DNA of 64,000 nt, from positions 1 through 64,000 of the forward strand of contig PUKZ01000104.1 in assembly GCA_003550725.1 (NCBI GenBank). Direction: 5' to 3'. Numbering within the stretch: position 1 is the first letter of the stretch; each line of letters begins with the position of its first letter. Both the position numbers and the translations under genes were made by a program. The notes below the pieces were generated by a model. It was given only the letters and a program-made list of their open reading frames with translations, had not been told where the DNA came from and searched no databases. Shown in pieces: positions 43,145 through 52,973 of this stretch. This DNA is from Bacteroidales bacterium (lineage in GTDB: Bacteria > Bacteroidota > Bacteroidia > Bacteroidales > UBA7960).

Positions 43145-45912
43145 AAATCAAAAAATTCCCTTCTTTGCTCATACTTTAAATCCTGCAATACCGGTGATTT
43201 GACCCTGATAGTTAAATTATAGCTCCTTCTGAATCCAAATGGAACCCAGTTTATCATCATCTCCCAGCAATGAAGGTCGCGATAAATATCAATAGATGTA
43301 TAAGTAATATCATTGTTTTTAAAATCATAACCTGTAGAAACTCCTATTCGCCATTTTGATGTCAAACGGATATTCCCATTCATAGAAAGGGTTTGATTAT
43401 AATCTCTTTGAGCATCATAAGTTCTTTGATCTATACGGCTGGTATAATTTAAATTATAAGACAGCCGCAAGTTCCAGGGAACTGAATAATCAATTGCACC
43501 CTCAACTGCATCAGTTCGCTGATCAGTTTCATCAAAACCATTTCCCGTATAACCCTGTTCATCAGGAGATTCTCCACCCTGCTGACCTCCTTCCATTGAT
43601 CCGTTACCCGCATTGCCACCTCTACCTCCTTCTCCACCACTCAAATTATAACTGAAACTTAAATTCCAATTAGTATTGGTTAAACTCAATAACCTTTGTT
43701 CTTTATCCCACAAAAACTTATCTATGCGATTATTATTTTCATCCACAGCATAAGGAGTCCACGTACTGCTGAATGAAATATCAAAATCATCAAACAACCT
43801 GGTTCTTCCACTTAATCTTATATCAGAAAAATTCAAAGAATCTCTTGCAAGATCATAAGACCCCGAAATATTGAAATTATCTATAAGTGTGACTTTTCTC
43901 TCACTACCATCTTCTCTTGATCTGACTTTTATTTCGAGATTATTGGCAATAGCAAAATTTATTGCTCCTGACCTCCCGCTCGGAGGAACTCCATAAATAC
44001 CTCCTTCAAATACAGAGTAAGACACAGGCTCATCATAACCGGGATGAGAGTATTCCTCGTAATAGCCCCAGAATGGGTCAGAAAAATCAGGCCGGTAGCT
44101 AAAATTGACAATAGGCCTTATTACATGCCTGACGGCAGATACCGGCCCCCTCCTAAAACCACGCATCCCATAAATATTTGTGCTGATCCCGGTACGGACA
44201 TTAAACTCTCGGGCTGCCCTAAAACAGGGTATTGTATCCGTAACAACTTCTCCGTATTCAGAACCATTGGGCGACGAAATCTCAAACTCATCACCAACCC
44301 ATTCACGCTCAATAGTTTGAAAATACCACCTCTCTGTATAATTAACCGATGAAGATACATTGAAATGATTTAATAAATTGAAATTATGAGAAATCGGTAT
44401 ATTATGACGTAAACCACTGTTCATATTTCTCCATGTTTCACTTTTAAGAAATAATGAATCGGTAGTCTTTATTTGATTACGCGCATTCATATCATAACTT
44501 ATGCTAATATCTTCATACCAACGTGTGCCTACTCCTCCACCATCACCCCTGAAAGGAAAAAAACGACTGACACTAAAGGCCAACTCAGGAAGATTCATAT
44601 CAATTTGCTCTGTTATTGTATTTTGACTATGTCTTAAATTGGTCGAAAAGTTATAACGTCCATCACCCCATGTAGCCGAATAAGCAATATTTGACTGAAA
44701 TGTGTTTGAAAGATAATCTTGAGTTGTTTCAGGATCATAACGGTTATATTGACTCGAACCGGCATTTACATTAGCCCGGAACATACTGTTTGGACGAGCC
44801 CTGGGATCCTGACTGTGATTCCATCTTACCCTGAAGTCCCTCTGACGGCTATAATCCGGCAAACCCTCTTCTCCATCTATATTTATAGCATAATTTATAT
44901 TAAAGTTACCGCTATAACGATACCTTAAATTATAACGCGATTCGGTTTTAAGAGCCCAACTTCCACGCGAATAAATATCACCCTTTAATGAAAGGTCAAC
45001 ATAATCGCTAATCCCCCAGTAAAAACCACCATCTTTTAAATAAAAACCACGATTTGATGATTCACCATAAGACGGAATGAGAATCCCGGAAGCCTGACTC
45101 GTAGTATTTGGAAAAAAACCAAAAGGTATAGCTATAGGCAAAGGTATTCCCATCAAATAAAAATTTGCCGGCCCGGTAACAATTCTTTCCTCCATCACCT
45201 TGGCTTTTTGAAAACCTATATGAAAATGGGGATCAGGTTTATCACAAGTGGTGTACTTCCCACCACCAACATGAATAGTCTCATCATCCATCAATTTTAC
45301 GGCACTGCCATGCAAAAAACCATCAGCCTCCTCAGTAACCACATCAACTGTCCTGCCTTTCTCAGTTTCAAAATTGTACCTTATCTCTTTGGCTTGATAA
45401 CTCTGACCCTTCTCTGTAAAAATAGGCAACCCACGCATAACACCCGCTGTATCAGGCAGTCCGGTGGCATAAATCTCGTTTTTTTTAAAATCTATCTCTA
45501 TATATTCGGCTTGTAAATGAATATCCTCGTAATCTATTTCAGCATCGCCGTACAAAAAAACCATCTGATTATTAATTTCAAAACGAATAGTATCCCTTGC
45601 CCTATATTTTACTTTCGAATCTAAAACAACACCGGTAGCTTTTTTTTCTTCAGCTTCATTATTTTTTTCAACCAAAATAGTATCATGATCTAATGCATTA
45701 TCAATTTCTATAAACTGATCCATTTCGCGGCTAAGTGTGTCATTATCAAGGTATTGGCAGGCTGCAGCATTTTCAATAGAACTACTGTATTCATTCACCT
45801 TATTTGAAAATACAGAAAAACTAAAAAGAAAAATATGAATAAATAAAAGAAAAAACTTCAAAAGTCTCTTTGAGTACAATTTATTAAATATTATTTTTGC
45901 AATTGGATACAC
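43141..45912 (-). CDS. lptD: LPS assembly outer-membrane protein LptD, bacteroidete type
   Basis: The 923-residue protein has an N-terminal hydrophobic signal (LLKFFLLFIHIFLFSFSVFS), an LptA/OstA-like periplasmic domain (about residues 95-200; FLYGDAEIDYEDIHLQAEYI) and a large beta-barrel of alternating aromatic and charged strands ending in DLKYEQRREFFDF. It inserts LPS into the outer leaflet. A loop of about 45 residues near residue 760 is extremely Gly-rich (GGEGGRGGNAGNGS). A -7 element lies 64 bases upstream. The partner LptE is not seen here. Confidence 0.9.
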   Translation of the reverse strand: MYPIAKIIFNKLYSKRLLKFFLLFIHIFLFSFSVFSNKVNEYSSSIENAAACQYLDNDTLSREMDQFIEIDNALDHDTILVEKNNEAEEKKATGVVLDSKVKYRARDTIRFEINNQMVFLYGDAEIDYEDIHLQAEYIEIDFKKNEIYATGLPDTAGVMRGLPIFTEKGQSYQAKEIRYNFETEKGRTVDVVTEEADGFLHGSAVKLMDDETIHVGGGKYTTCDKPDPHFHIGFQKAKVMEERIVTGPANFYLMGIPLPIAIPFGFFPNTTSQASGILIPSYGESSNRGFYLKDGGFYWGISDYVDLSLKGDIYSRGSWALKTESRYNLRYRYSGNFNINYAINIDGEEGLPDYSRQRDFRVRWNHSQDPRARPNSMFRANVNAGSSQYNRYDPETTQDYLSNTFQSNIAYSATWGDGRYNFSTNLRHSQNTITEQIDMNLPELAFSVSRFFPFRGDGGGVGTRWYEDISISYDMNARNQIKTTDSLFLKSETWRNMNSGLRHNIPISHNFNLLNHFNVSSSVNYTERWYFQTIEREWVGDEFEISSPNGSEYGEVVTDTIPCFRAAREFNVRTGISTNIYGMRGFRRGPVSAVRHVIRPIVNFSYRPDFSDPFWGYYEEYSHPGYDEPVSYSVFEGGIYGVPPSGRSGAINFAIANNLEIKVRSREDGSERKVTLIDNFNISGSYDLARDSLNFSDIRLSGRTRLFDDFDISFSSTWTPYAVDENNNRIDKFLWDKEQRLLSLTNTNWNLSFSYNLSGGEGGRGGNAGNGSMEGGQQGGESPDEQGYTGNGFDETDQRTDAVEGAIDYSVPWNLRLSYNLNYTSRIDQRTYDAQRDYNQTLSMNGNIRLTSKWRIGVSTGYDFKNNDITYTSIDIYRDLHCWEMMINWVPFGFRRSYNLTIRVKSPVLQDLKYEQRREFFDF

Positions 45913-45932
45913 TAATGAAAACTAAACTTGCA

Positions 45933-45959
45933 CATATCAAAACTTTTTTTTTTGATATG
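45933..45959. promoter_or_regulatory. 10-bp perfect hairpin in the lptD/amidase divergent region
   Basis: CATATCAAAA (45933-45942) pairs with TTTTGATATG (45950-45959) over a seven-base loop of mostly T. It falls in the lptD 5' leader, downstream of its -7 element. It might be an operator, a leader hairpin or a leftover terminator. Confidence 0.4.
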
Positions 45960-45975
45960 CGTTAAATTAAAAGTG

Positions 45976-45983
45976 CAAAGCTA
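45976..45983 (-). promoter_or_regulatory. Candidate -7 element for lptD
   Basis: TAGCTTTG followed by CA on the minus strand matches TAnnTTTG, 64 bases before the lptD start. Confidence 0.5.
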
Positions 45984-46005
45984 ATCAAAAAATAAATTAT
46001 TATAA

Positions 46006-47262
46006 GTGAAACGTACACTGTTGTTTTTTGGTATATTTTGTTTTTTTATACTTTTTCCATTTGGCAACACTTTTGCAGATAATGGAAGAATAAGAACCGT
46101 TGTAATAGACCCCGGTCATGGAGGACGTGACCCTGGTGCATTAGGCCAAAATTCTAAAGAAAAAGATATTGTTCTGGGAATCGGTTTGAAGCTCGGACAA
46201 TATATTGAAGAAAATCTGCCTGATGTAAACGTAATTTATACCCGCAAAAAAGATGAATTTGTGAAGCTATATGACAGGGCTAAAATAGCCAATGAAAACA
46301 AGGCGGATCTTTTTATTTCACTACACTGCAACTCAAGCTTTTCAAGACGTACATATGGCACTGAAACCTTTGTGATGGGCTTACACCGGAGCCAGGAAAA
46401 CCTTGAGGTTGCTAAAAAAGAAAATGCCGCAATTCTATATGAGGATGATTACGAAGAAACTTACGACGGATTTGACCCTCACTCGCCCGAAGCAAATATA
46501 ATTTTTTCAATGTACCAAAACGCATACCTGGAAAATAGTTTAGATGTCGCTTCACTTATACAAAAGCAATTCAGAGAAAGAGCAAACAGAGTTGACAGAG
46601 GTGTTAAACAAGCAGGGTTTTTGGTTTTATACCAAATTACTATGCCGGGAGTACTTATCGAAACCGGCTTTTTGAGCAACCCCGAAGAAGAAAAGTTTCT
46701 TATGTCAGATAGAGGGCAGTCTTATATTGCTTCAGCAATTTTTAGAGCTTTTCGTGATTATAAAAATCAACAAGAAGAATTGTATGCCGCAAGGAAAAGT
46801 AATAGCTCGAAATCAAAATATAATGCACCCGCCGAAATTGTCAAAGCCGAAACCGAAAATAATCAACCCGCCAATCCTAACAAAAAAGGAAACACTTTAG
46901 CAGATATTGAAAATGATGATCTTGCCCATGCAACTAAAGATAAAGACACTACATCTTCCCTAGAAATTAAGCCGGGCAAACAAAAAACAAATAAAAAAAA
47001 TATCAGTTTCAGGGTTCAAATAGCAACCACCAGTGAAAAAAAACCTCTCGACTCACCCGAATTTGAAATTCTTGACAATGTAAATTATTATTTTCATGAA
47101 GGCTTGTATAAATATGTTGTAGGTAATGAAAATTCACTGGAGGATGCTGAAAAAATCCAGGATGAGCTTCAAAAAGCAGGGTTTAATGATGCTTTTATCG
47201 TTGCTTTTCTCAACAATGAAAGAATATCACGATCTAAAGCTATTAAATTGCTGAAAAATTGA
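46006..47262 (+). CDS. N-acetylmuramoyl-L-alanine amidase with C-terminal SPOR-like domain
   Basis: The 418-residue protein has a signal peptide (MKRTLLFFGIFCFFILFPFG), an Amidase_3 domain with zinc ligands in DPGHGGRDPGA and SLHCNSSF and the catalytic Glu in IETGFLSNPEEEKF. A low-complexity linker (about 255-340) follows. The C-terminal segment ISFRVQIATTSEKKP to the end fits a SPOR domain, which binds denuded glycan strands at the septum. It cleaves the amide bond of peptidoglycan stem peptides. The start is GTG. The MCE gene follows after 108 bases. Confidence 0.93.
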   Translation: MKRTLLFFGIFCFFILFPFGNTFADNGRIRTVVIDPGHGGRDPGALGQNSKEKDIVLGIGLKLGQYIEENLPDVNVIYTRKKDEFVKLYDRAKIANENKADLFISLHCNSSFSRRTYGTETFVMGLHRSQENLEVAKKENAAILYEDDYEETYDGFDPHSPEANIIFSMYQNAYLENSLDVASLIQKQFRERANRVDRGVKQAGFLVLYQITMPGVLIETGFLSNPEEEKFLMSDRGQSYIASAIFRAFRDYKNQQEELYAARKSNSSKSKYNAPAEIVKAETENNQPANPNKKGNTLADIENDDLAHATKDKDTTSSLEIKPGKQKTNKKNISFRVQIATTSEKKPLDSPEFEILDNVNYYFHEGLYKYVVGNENSLEDAEKIQDELQKAGFNDAFIVAFLNNERISRSKAIKLLKN

Positions 47263-47370
47263 TTTAAATTAAGTAATTAACATCCTGCCGAATTAGTTAA
47301 ATTTGCTTAAAATCATAACGTTTTTTGGTGCTTTTATAAACCTATGTAAGAAAATCAAGCAATTAATATA

Positions 47371-48327
47371 ATGATAAAGATTAAAAGAGAATTCAAAATA
47401 GGAGTCTTGCTAGCAGGTGCTTTGTTTATATTTATATGGGGCATTAATTACCTGAGGGGAACAGATATTTTTTCAAAACACATAAATTTTTATGTAGTTT
47501 ATGATGATGTAAGCGGTTTAATAGAAACCAACCCGGTATCTCTTAGTGGTGTCCAGATCGGGCATATTGATAAAATATTTTTACATCCCGACGGAAGCGG
47601 AAATGTAATTGTAAAATGTATAGTTGAAGATAAAATAAAAATACCCGACAATTCACTTGCACGCTTGTATAGCTCCAGCCTGGTAGGAACACGGGAAATT
47701 GATCTGATGCTTGGCAATTCGAAAAGTTATATTGAAAATGGTGATACCCTTAATGCAATAATCCAACCCCCTTTACAAGACGAAATAAGTGAGCATCTAA
47801 TACCTCTGAAAGAAAATATTGATAATGTACTTTTAAGGACAGATACTATACTTAAAGAAATGAGCCATCTTTTTTCATACGATAATCGCAAAAATATCAC
47901 AAAAAGTATCAAAGACCTGCAAAAGTCAATGGCTTCAATAAAACAACTCACTTATATTGCTGACGAAACTTTTCATAACAATTCAGAAAAATTCTCCTCT
48001 ATAATTCATAATGCAGAATCTATCTCTAATAACCTTAAAGAAAATAATGAAGCCATTACACACATATTTCAAAATCTGGAGTCAATTACTGATACTATCC
48101 GTTCATCTGATATTGCAAAAACAATTAACAACGCAAACAAGTCATTGGATAGTTTTAACAAAATAATGGAAAAAATTAACCGCGGCGAAGGCTCAGCAGG
48201 ACTACTTTTAAAAGATGACAGCCTTTATAAAAATCTTTCAAGATCATCAAGAGAACTCGAATTACTGCTCGAAGATGTCCGCAAAAATCCAAAAAAATAT
48301 ATTAATATTTCTGTCTTTGGAAAGTAA
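47371..48327 (+). CDS. MCE/MlaD-family lipid-transport protein
   Basis: The 318-residue protein has one N-terminal TM helix (FKIGVLLAGALFIFIWGINYL) and an MCE domain (about residues 38-115; FYVVYDDVSGLIETNPVSLSGVQIG). A long helical region follows, ending in INRGEGSAGLLLKDDSLY. In Mla systems the MCE ring carries phospholipids between membranes. The MlaE permease and MlaF ATPase are not in this window. The amidase-MCE neighbourhood next to lptD recurs in Bacteroidota. Confidence 0.9.
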   Translation: MIKIKREFKIGVLLAGALFIFIWGINYLRGTDIFSKHINFYVVYDDVSGLIETNPVSLSGVQIGHIDKIFLHPDGSGNVIVKCIVEDKIKIPDNSLARLYSSSLVGTREIDLMLGNSKSYIENGDTLNAIIQPPLQDEISEHLIPLKENIDNVLLRTDTILKEMSHLFSYDNRKNITKSIKDLQKSMASIKQLTYIADETFHNNSEKFSSIIHNAESISNNLKENNEAITHIFQNLESITDTIRSSDIAKTINNANKSLDSFNKIMEKINRGEGSAGLLLKDDSLYKNLSRSSRELELLLEDVRKNPKKYINISVFGK

Positions 48328-48628
48328 ATTAACTTACCCGGTAAAATTCTTATATAACATAACAGAATTACTTACATGCCCTGGCAATTTACAGGCTAAA
48401 TCAACTAACCTGTTTTACAAATAGTTTTTTTATTGTATAATCTTTATTATTGCATCAAATAAATTATAAAATTTAATTTAGTCAAAATAAAAACATTTAT
48501 AAACCTTGTTTAAAAAGTGCAATAAAGGCAATGATTTTTATAAGATTATGTCAGAATTATTATTTCCTTAATGATTTATATCATATTTTATAGGCTGGGT
48601 TAAAATAATATTATAATTTAGCAACCAA
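48328..48628. other. AT-rich intergenic stretch before the ilvE hairpin, no gene seen
   Basis: About 300 bases between the MCE gene stop and the long hairpin ahead of ilvE. Stop codons interrupt all frames and no TAnnTTTG element is obvious. Confidence 0.5.
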
Positions 48629-48668
48629 TCAACATAAAAATTAAAGCATGTTTTAATTTTTATGTTGA
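48629..48668. promoter_or_regulatory. 17-bp perfect hairpin 40 bases before ilvE
   Basis: TCAACATAAAAATTAAA (48629-48645) is exactly complementary to TTTAATTTTTATGTTGA (48652-48668), with a six-base loop GCATGT. It ends 39 bases before the ilvE ATG. It could be a terminator for read-through from upstream, an operator, or part of an ilvE leader. No T tract follows and no leader peptide rich in Ile/Leu/Val is seen. Confidence 0.6.
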
Positions 48669-48707
48669 CGCAAAAATCAAATACAAACCATTTAAATTCA
48701 GATAATT

Positions 48708-49727
48708 ATGCAAAATTTTGAATGGAGCAAACTCCCTTTCGGATATTTCAAAACAGATTACAATGTTCGCTGTTTTTACCGTAATGGTCAATGGGGTGAG
48801 ATAGAAATCTCATCATCAGAAACTATAAACATTCATATGGCGGCCACCTGTCTTCACTATGGGCAAGAGGCTTTTGAAGGCATGAAAGCCTACCGGGGTA
48901 AAGACGGGAGAGTAAGATTATTCAGGAGTGAAGAAAATGCCAAACGAATGCAAAAATCGGCTGAAGGTATTATGATGGCAAAACCACCCCTTGACTTATT
49001 TCATAAAATGGTGGTTAAAGCCGTTAAACTAAATGATAAATATGTTCCGCCACATGGTACGGGTGCTTCATTATACATCAGGCCATTACTCATTGGCACA
49101 GGAGTCCAGGTAGGCGTGAATCCTGCAAAAGAATACATGCTTGTAATCTTTGTAGCTCCTGTTGGTCCGTATTTTAAAGAAGGTTTTAATCCCGTGTCTA
49201 TTCAAATTGCCCGCGACTACGACCGGGCGGCACCCCAGGGAACCGGCAGCATTAAAGTAGGAGGCAACTATGCAGGAAGCTTGCAACCTTCCGAAAGAGC
49301 TAAAGCTGAAGGTTTTGCATCTGTGCTTTTCTTGGATGCCAAAGAAAATAAATACATTGATGAAGCCGGACCGGCTAACTTTTTTGGAATTAAAGGTAAC
49401 AAGTATATAACCCCTGAGTCCACTTCAATTCTGCCTTCAATCACAAACAAAAGCATCATGCAGCTGGCAAAGGATGAAGGATTGGAAGTTGAACAAAGAA
49501 AAGTACCTGTTGAAGAACTGGAAGAATTTGAAGAAGTGGGTGCCTGTGGCACGGCAGCTATAATAACACCTATCAAAAAAATAGTTGACAGAAAAACGGG
49601 CAAAGCCTACGAATTCTGTAAAGACGGTAAAGCCGGGCCAATATCTACAAAACTTTACAAAAAATTACAAGCTATACAGTTTGGTGATGAACCCGACCCG
49701 CACGGATGGGTTTCATTTGTTGAATAA
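48708..49727 (+). CDS. ilvE: Branched-chain amino acid aminotransferase
   Basis: The 339-residue class IV PLP enzyme has HYGQEAFEGMKAYRG near residue 50, the PLP lysine at about residue 183 in GSIKVGGNYAGS, and the C-terminal GACGTAAIITPI. It transfers amino groups between Glu and branched-chain keto acids. Length fits the BCAT-like branch common in Bacteroidota. It is flanked by a long hairpin upstream and convergent with pyrF downstream; transcribed alone. Confidence 0.95.
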   Translation: MQNFEWSKLPFGYFKTDYNVRCFYRNGQWGEIEISSSETINIHMAATCLHYGQEAFEGMKAYRGKDGRVRLFRSEENAKRMQKSAEGIMMAKPPLDLFHKMVVKAVKLNDKYVPPHGTGASLYIRPLLIGTGVQVGVNPAKEYMLVIFVAPVGPYFKEGFNPVSIQIARDYDRAAPQGTGSIKVGGNYAGSLQPSERAKAEGFASVLFLDAKENKYIDEAGPANFFGIKGNKYITPESTSILPSITNKSIMQLAKDEGLEVEQRKVPVEELEEFEEVGACGTAAIITPIKKIVDRKTGKAYEFCKDGKAGPISTKLYKKLQAIQFGDEPDPHGWVSFVE

Positions 49728-49756
49728 TATATCTTAGCCGGCAGTTCTTAGGATAT

Positions 49757-50590
49757 TTATCGCGAATGTCTTAGCAACTGCCGGTTGTTTAATATTGCCA
49801 TCATTTGTTGCTGCAAATCAAAAGCTGCTTTTCTTGCTTTTTCACCATAATCCTTGCTTTCGGAGGCATATATGATATTTCGCGATGAATTAACGATTAA
49901 ACCGCACTCGCTATTCATACCGTTATTACATACTTTTTGCAAGTCACCACCTTGTGCACCCACACCGGGAACAAGGAAAAAATTGCCGGGAACAAGCTCC
50001 CTCGCTTTTGCCAAAAAATCGGGGTTTGTGGCTCCCATAACATACATTATCTGTTCAGGGCTGCCCCATTGCGACGATTGTAATATCACTTCTTCATAAA
50101 GAAATTTATCACAACAATTAAGCATCTGGAAATCATTAGCCCCCGGATTAGATGTCAGGGCTAAAAGTATAGTGCATTTTTCTTTGTATTCAAGAAAAGG
50201 AGCAACAGTATCATAACCCATATAAGGATTTACAGTTACAGCATCAAAACCAAGATTATCAAAAAATGTTTGGGCATAATGCCTGGCCGAATTACCAATA
50301 TCTCCACGTTTAGCATCGGCAATGGTAAAAAAATTGCCCCGGCTTTTCAAATAATCTATAGTCTTTTCAAGAGATAACCACCCACCTGAACCCATTCGCT
50401 CATAAAATGCCAGGTTTAGCTTATAAGCCACAGCATAATCACACGTGAAATTTATAATCTCTTTATTGAATTCAAACAACGGATCGTCACAATCTCTTAT
50501 ATGATTAGGAATTTTATTAATGTCAGAATCAAGACCGATACAAAGAAAGGATCTCTTTGAGTTAATAAGATTAATCAACCTGTTTTTCAT
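49757..50590 (-). CDS. pyrF: Orotidine-5'-phosphate decarboxylase, type 2
   Basis: The start at ATG 50590 is preferred to the GTG one codon upstream, giving 277 residues. Motifs: FLCIGLDSD near the front, the catalytic TIADAKRGDIGNSA with the Lys-Asp pair, and FLVPGVGAQGGD. It turns OMP into UMP, the last step of the pathway in which pyrE acts. It lies 86 bases after prfA on the same strand, so prfA-pyrF may be one transcript. Confidence 0.96.
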   Translation of the reverse strand: MKNRLINLINSKRSFLCIGLDSDINKIPNHIRDCDDPLFEFNKEIINFTCDYAVAYKLNLAFYERMGSGGWLSLEKTIDYLKSRGNFFTIADAKRGDIGNSARHYAQTFFDNLGFDAVTVNPYMGYDTVAPFLEYKEKCTILLALTSNPGANDFQMLNCCDKFLYEEVILQSSQWGSPEQIMYVMGATNPDFLAKARELVPGNFFLVPGVGAQGGDLQKVCNNGMNSECGLIVNSSRNIIYASESKDYGEKARKAAFDLQQQMMAILNNRQLLRHSR

Positions 50591-50676
50591 CACTTGGCCG
50601 GTTAGTTATTCATTATACTAAATTGTTGTAAATAAACTTTTCTTACAAAAAAGGTCAATATAAATAAATGATTGAG

Positions 50677-51759
50677 TCAGTCATCCGTTGAAATACCCTC
50701 CTTAAGTTTTTCTGAATTTTCGGCGACCTGCAATTCATCAATTAGCTGGTCAATATCACCATCCATAACAGCCGACAAATTGTATATAGTAAGGTTGATA
50801 CGATGGTCGGTAACCCTGCCTTGAGGATAGTTATAAGTACGGATTTTGGCCGACCTGTCGCCCGATGAAACCATAGTCTTGCGCTTAGAAGATATTTCAT
50901 CCAGATATTTCTTGTATTCAAGATCAAAAATCCTCGAGCGCAAAACTTTAAGTGCTTTTTCATAATTCCTTATTTGCGATTTCTCATCCTGGCATGATAC
51001 AACAATCCCCGTCGGCTCATGAGTAAGCCTTACCGCCGAATATGTTGTATTTACAGATTGCCCCCCTGGCCCGCTGGAACAAAAAGTATCCTTCCTGACA
51101 TCAGCCATTTTTAAATCTATGTCAAACTCATCGGCTTCAGGTAAAACAGCAACTGTAGCAGCCGAAGTATGTACCCTACCCTGTGTTTCGGTTTGAGGTA
51201 CCCTTTGTACCCTGTGTACACCAGATTCGTACTTTAAAACACCATAAACACCTTCACCCAAAACATTAAAAATCACCTCCTTAAAACCACCTGAGGTACC
51301 TTCAGTACAACTAACCAACTCGGTTTTCCACTTTTTATTTTCGCAAAACTTATTATACATCCTGTAAAGATCACCTGCAAATATTGCAGCTTCATCACCC
51401 CCGGTTCCGGCCCTTATCTCAACAATAGCATTCTTTGAATCCTGAGGATCAGAAGGTATCAACAACCACTTTATCTTTTCCTCAAGTTCAGATTTCTGCT
51501 TCTGCAAATCATCAAGCTCAGACTTTGCCATGTCACGAAAATCCTCATCCTTCTCGTTAGATATTATTTCTTTAGCCGAATCTATATTACTCAAAATGTT
51601 TTTATAATCTTCATAAGCTTCAACAATAGGCTCCAAATCCTTGTACTCCTTGTTGAGCTGAATATAACGTTTCATATCGGCCATCACCCCGGGATCGGTA
51701 ATAAGCTTTTCAACCTCCGAATAACGATCTTTTATGGATTCAAGTTTGTCTAATAACAT
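50677..51759 (-). CDS. prfA: Peptide chain release factor 1
   Basis: The 360-residue protein has the N-terminal coiled coil, the peptidyl-hydrolysis loop [20 protein letters not shown] with the GGQ glutamine at residue 234, and [18 protein letters not shown] near the end. The distinct RF1 codon-recognition segment sits in the middle domain. It releases peptides at UAA and UAG. A -7 element lies about 98 bases upstream. Confidence 0.97.
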   Translation of the reverse strand: MLLDKLESIKDRYSEVEKLITDPGVMADMKRYIQLNKEYKDLEPIVEAYEDYKNILSNIDSAKEIISNEKDEDFRDMAKSELDDLQKQKSELEEKIKWLLIPSDPQDSKNAIVEIRAGTGGDEAAIFAGDLYRMYNKFCENKKWKTELVSCTEGTSGGFKEVIFNVLGEGVYGVLKYESGVHRVQRVPQTETQGRVHTSAATVAVLPEADEFDIDLKMADVRKDTFCSSGPGGQSVNTTYSAVRLTHEPTGIVVSCQDEKSQIRNYEKALKVLRSRIFDLEYKKYLDEISSKRKTMVSSGDRSAKIRTYNYPQGRVTDHRINLTIYNLSAVMDGDIDQLIDELQVAENSEKLKEGISTDD

Positions 51760-51856
51760 AATATATAAAACTGTTTATGATGAACCTCCATTTATCTTTC
51801 AAATCATATCATACGGCCTTGGGCATCATATTATTATTAATAACATCAATTAATTG

Positions 51857-51864
51857 CAAAAGTA
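51857..51864 (-). promoter_or_regulatory. Candidate -7 element for prfA
   Basis: TACTTTTG followed by CAA on the minus strand matches TAnnTTTG, 98 bases before the prfA ATG. Confidence 0.4.
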
Positions 51865-52027
51865 ATACTTTTTTACAGGATAAAAATTTAACCCAAGTTA
51901 TAGATGCAAAATCATTATATTAAGTCACTAGTGGTTAAAAATTTTAAAATTATCGGTTGAAAATATAAAGTATGATTAACCATTGAATCTCCTAAAAAAA
52001 TTGCCGGCATTATTACAGTAAAACTTT

Positions 52028-52555
52028 TCAAAAAACCAGTGCTTTCATAATAATACTGGCAAAATATCCTGTACCGGTCAGTATTATGGCCGAAATTAGA
52101 ACAAAGCCGGCCTTTTTGTCGGATGGCATCTTAAGCATATACGACAAACCATGCCAGTATAGATACAAAGAATAAAGGCCGAGAAGTTTTAAAAAATCAA
52201 GCTGTAGATGAATTTCTGAAACAATAAAAGCCATAAAAACAGCAATATAAGAAAAAGCCGTGAGGTTTAAAGTTTTTATATATGATTTCTCAGATAAAAA
52301 ACGGGGTGTCAAACGATAAATAACATAAGAGCCTGCCGTAATCGACAACATTATGGCAATTATATTTATAAGTGTGCTTATTATAAGCTCCTCTGTTGAT
52401 AAACCAAGGTTTATAAAACTTACAACTGATGTTATAAGTGAAAACGGAAACACAAGTCCGGCCAAAAGCACAAAAAAAGAGACCGGTTTCTCAGCCAAAC
52501 GCAACCACATCTTTACAGGCTTAATCAATATCACTAACGCTATCTTCCAGACCAT
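52028..52555 (-). CDS. Yip1-family (DUF1282-like) membrane protein
   Basis: The 175-residue protein has about five TM helices (roughly residues 28-48, 56-80, 100-120, 128-142 and 150-172). The short cytosolic N-terminus KPVKMWLRLAEKP and the YWHGLSYMLKMP segment fit the bacterial Yip1/DUF1282 pattern. Function is unknown. It stands alone, upstream of prfA on the same strand with a 268-base gap, and is divergent from the ribosomal operon. Confidence 0.7.
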   Translation of the reverse strand: MVWKIALVILIKPVKMWLRLAEKPVSFFVLLAGLVFPFSLITSVVSFINLGLSTEELIISTLINIIAIMLSITAGSYVIYRLTPRFLSEKSYIKTLNLTAFSYIAVFMAFIVSEIHLQLDFLKLLGLYSLYLYWHGLSYMLKMPSDKKAGFVLISAIILTGTGYFASIIMKALVF

Positions 52556-52792
52556 TAAACTATGTTTATTTGAAAACCATTATACTGAAAAAAATACAAA
52601 AATTCGAAAATAACAAAATATAATATATAAGGCTTAAGACTAGAAAAAACATTAATTTTGTCTTATGAGCCTGGTAAAATATAGTAAATTAAGCTAAGTC
52701 AACCCACAAAATTAAAACAAAATAGTGTTTTTAAAAAATTTACCGCATTACAAAAGAAATATGGCAATTATTCAAAAAACTTAAATAATTGA

Positions 52793-52822
52793 TTGATAAT
52801 TAAAAAAAGTTTTTTACTTTTG
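52793..52822 (+). promoter_or_regulatory. Promoter P1 upstream of rpsL (-33 TTG, -7 TACTTTTG)
   Basis: TTG at 52793-52795 and TACTTTTG at 52815-52822 are separated by 19 bases, the spacing expected for the Bacteroidota housekeeping sigma factor. Transcription would start near 52829, about 230 bases before rpsL. Confidence 0.65.
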
Positions 52823-52828
52823 TGCCCC

Positions 52829-52933
52829 GATTTTATAAACGGATGGTTTTTTAATAGCTTTATTATCAGGAAAATTATAATCTCAGTGTAGAGCTTTTCC
52901 CGTCCTGTTATTGATGTTTAAACACTTTTTTTT
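52829..52933 (+). ncRNA. Possible structured leader or small RNA between P1 and P2
   Basis: The segment downstream of P1 contains GGAAAA (52869-52874) pairing with TTTTCC (52895-52900), an inner CTC/GAG pair, a GTTTAAAC palindrome and a run of eight T (about 52925-52932). It has no open frame longer than a few codons. It could be the leader of the ribosomal operon or a separate small RNA ending at the T run. I do not recognise a known RNA family. Confidence 0.3.
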
Positions 52934-52943
52934 AAAATCATTA

Positions 52944-52973
52944 TTGCTTTTAAAAAATATATTTTTACCTTTG
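52944..52973 (+). promoter_or_regulatory. Promoter P2 of the ribosomal protein operon
   Basis: TTG at 52944-52946 and TACCTTTG at 52966-52973 are separated by 19 bases. The start point near 52980 gives a leader of about 80 bases for rpsL. With P1 it forms a tandem promoter pair. Confidence 0.7.
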
